Source: 67-14 sp020438345 (lineage in GTDB: Bacteria > Actinomycetota > Thermoleophilia > Solirubrobacterales > 70-9). From it: 12,155 nucleotides of DNA. This document shows, piece after piece, positions 12,128-12,155 of this stretch. How positions within the stretch are numbered: position 1 is the stretch's first letter; every line of letters begins with the position of its first letter. The DNA is taken from NCBI GenBank assembly GCA_937872475.1, contig CALMSY010000023.1:1-12155 (forward strand), written 5' to 3'. The notes beneath the pieces are model-generated. The model did no database searches, was not told the DNA's origin, and saw only the letters and a list, made by a program, of their open reading frames with translations. The translations under genes were made by a program, and so were the position numbers.

Positions 12128-12155
12128 TCGAGAAGTATCGGCTGGTCGAGGCGGA
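12124..12155 (+). CDS. IS3-family transposase OrfB, first codons only
   Basis: From the GTG at 12124 the frame reads VIEKYRLVEA, the usual opening of IS3 OrfB, the DDE (rve) integrase subunit. The frame is -1 relative to orfA, as is normal for this family. The start overlaps the orfA stop as GTGA. The catalytic domain lies beyond the right edge. Confidence 0.75.
   Translation, partial: MIEKYRLVEA

Larger units (their letters stand above)
11775..12155 (+). mobile_element. IS3-family insertion sequence, left part only
   Basis: The left terminus is placed at TGGAACTGACCCGG (11775 onward) by its resemblance to IS3-family ends (TG start, CTGACCCGG followed by a T-run and GGACA). It is followed by orfA with the IS3 helix-turn-helix and by the first codons of orfB in the -1 frame. 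The right end and the target duplication are outside the window, so the exact boundary and the integrity of the element cannot be confirmed. Confidence 0.75.

Noticed and set aside
1..12155. CRISPR array, tRNA, rRNA or anti-phage system
   Set aside because: No regularly spaced direct repeats, no tRNA-like cloverleaf or rRNA sequence, and no nuclease, toxin-antitoxin or defence-type genes were seen on either strand.

Overview
The window is high-GC DNA (roughly 60-67% in the genes sampled by hand). Non-ATG starts are common, and there is at least one -10/-35 promoter placed for a leaderless transcript. This fits an actinobacterium. The secreted beta-helix and esterase proteins with Lys/Thr-rich C-terminal modules suggest the Thermoleophilia/Solirubrobacterales side of the phylum, but that is an impression, not a demonstrated placement.

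Layout. (1) 1-1559, all on the minus strand: an arginase/agmatinase-family enzyme cut by the left edge, an acidic 110-residue protein coupled to it by a TGATG overlap, and a separate membrane-anchored protein with an internal 33-residue duplication. (2) 1560-1726: a divergent intergenic region with a palindromic operator resembling those of TetR-type fatty-acid repressors. (3) 1727-2875, plus strand: an acyl-CoA dehydrogenase. (4) 2876-3249: a gene-free stretch with three strong inverted repeats. (5) 3250-6597, plus strand: a two-gene ABC exporter operon (LolD/MacB-type ATPase plus a 10-TM FtsX-like permease). (6) 6635-11752, minus strand: in transcription order, a low-GC 129-residue unknown protein, a secreted beta-helix protein, a secreted esterase, and an FAD-dependent amine/amino-acid oxidase. 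(7) 11775 to the right edge: the left part of an IS3-family insertion sequence with orfA and the first codons of orfB.

How the parts work together. The left half looks like chromosomal housekeeping: ureohydrolase, beta-oxidation under a probable acyl-CoA-sensing repressor, and an exporter. The right half is more accessory-like, with two adjacent secreted proteins preceded by a compositionally foreign small gene and an insertion sequence. I see no defence system, CRISPR array, tRNA or rRNA. The items most worth following are the palindromic operator of the dehydrogenase gene, the altered metal-site motif of the arginase homologue, the hairpin-rich intergenic stretch, and the IS/low-GC junction upstream of the beta-helix gene.
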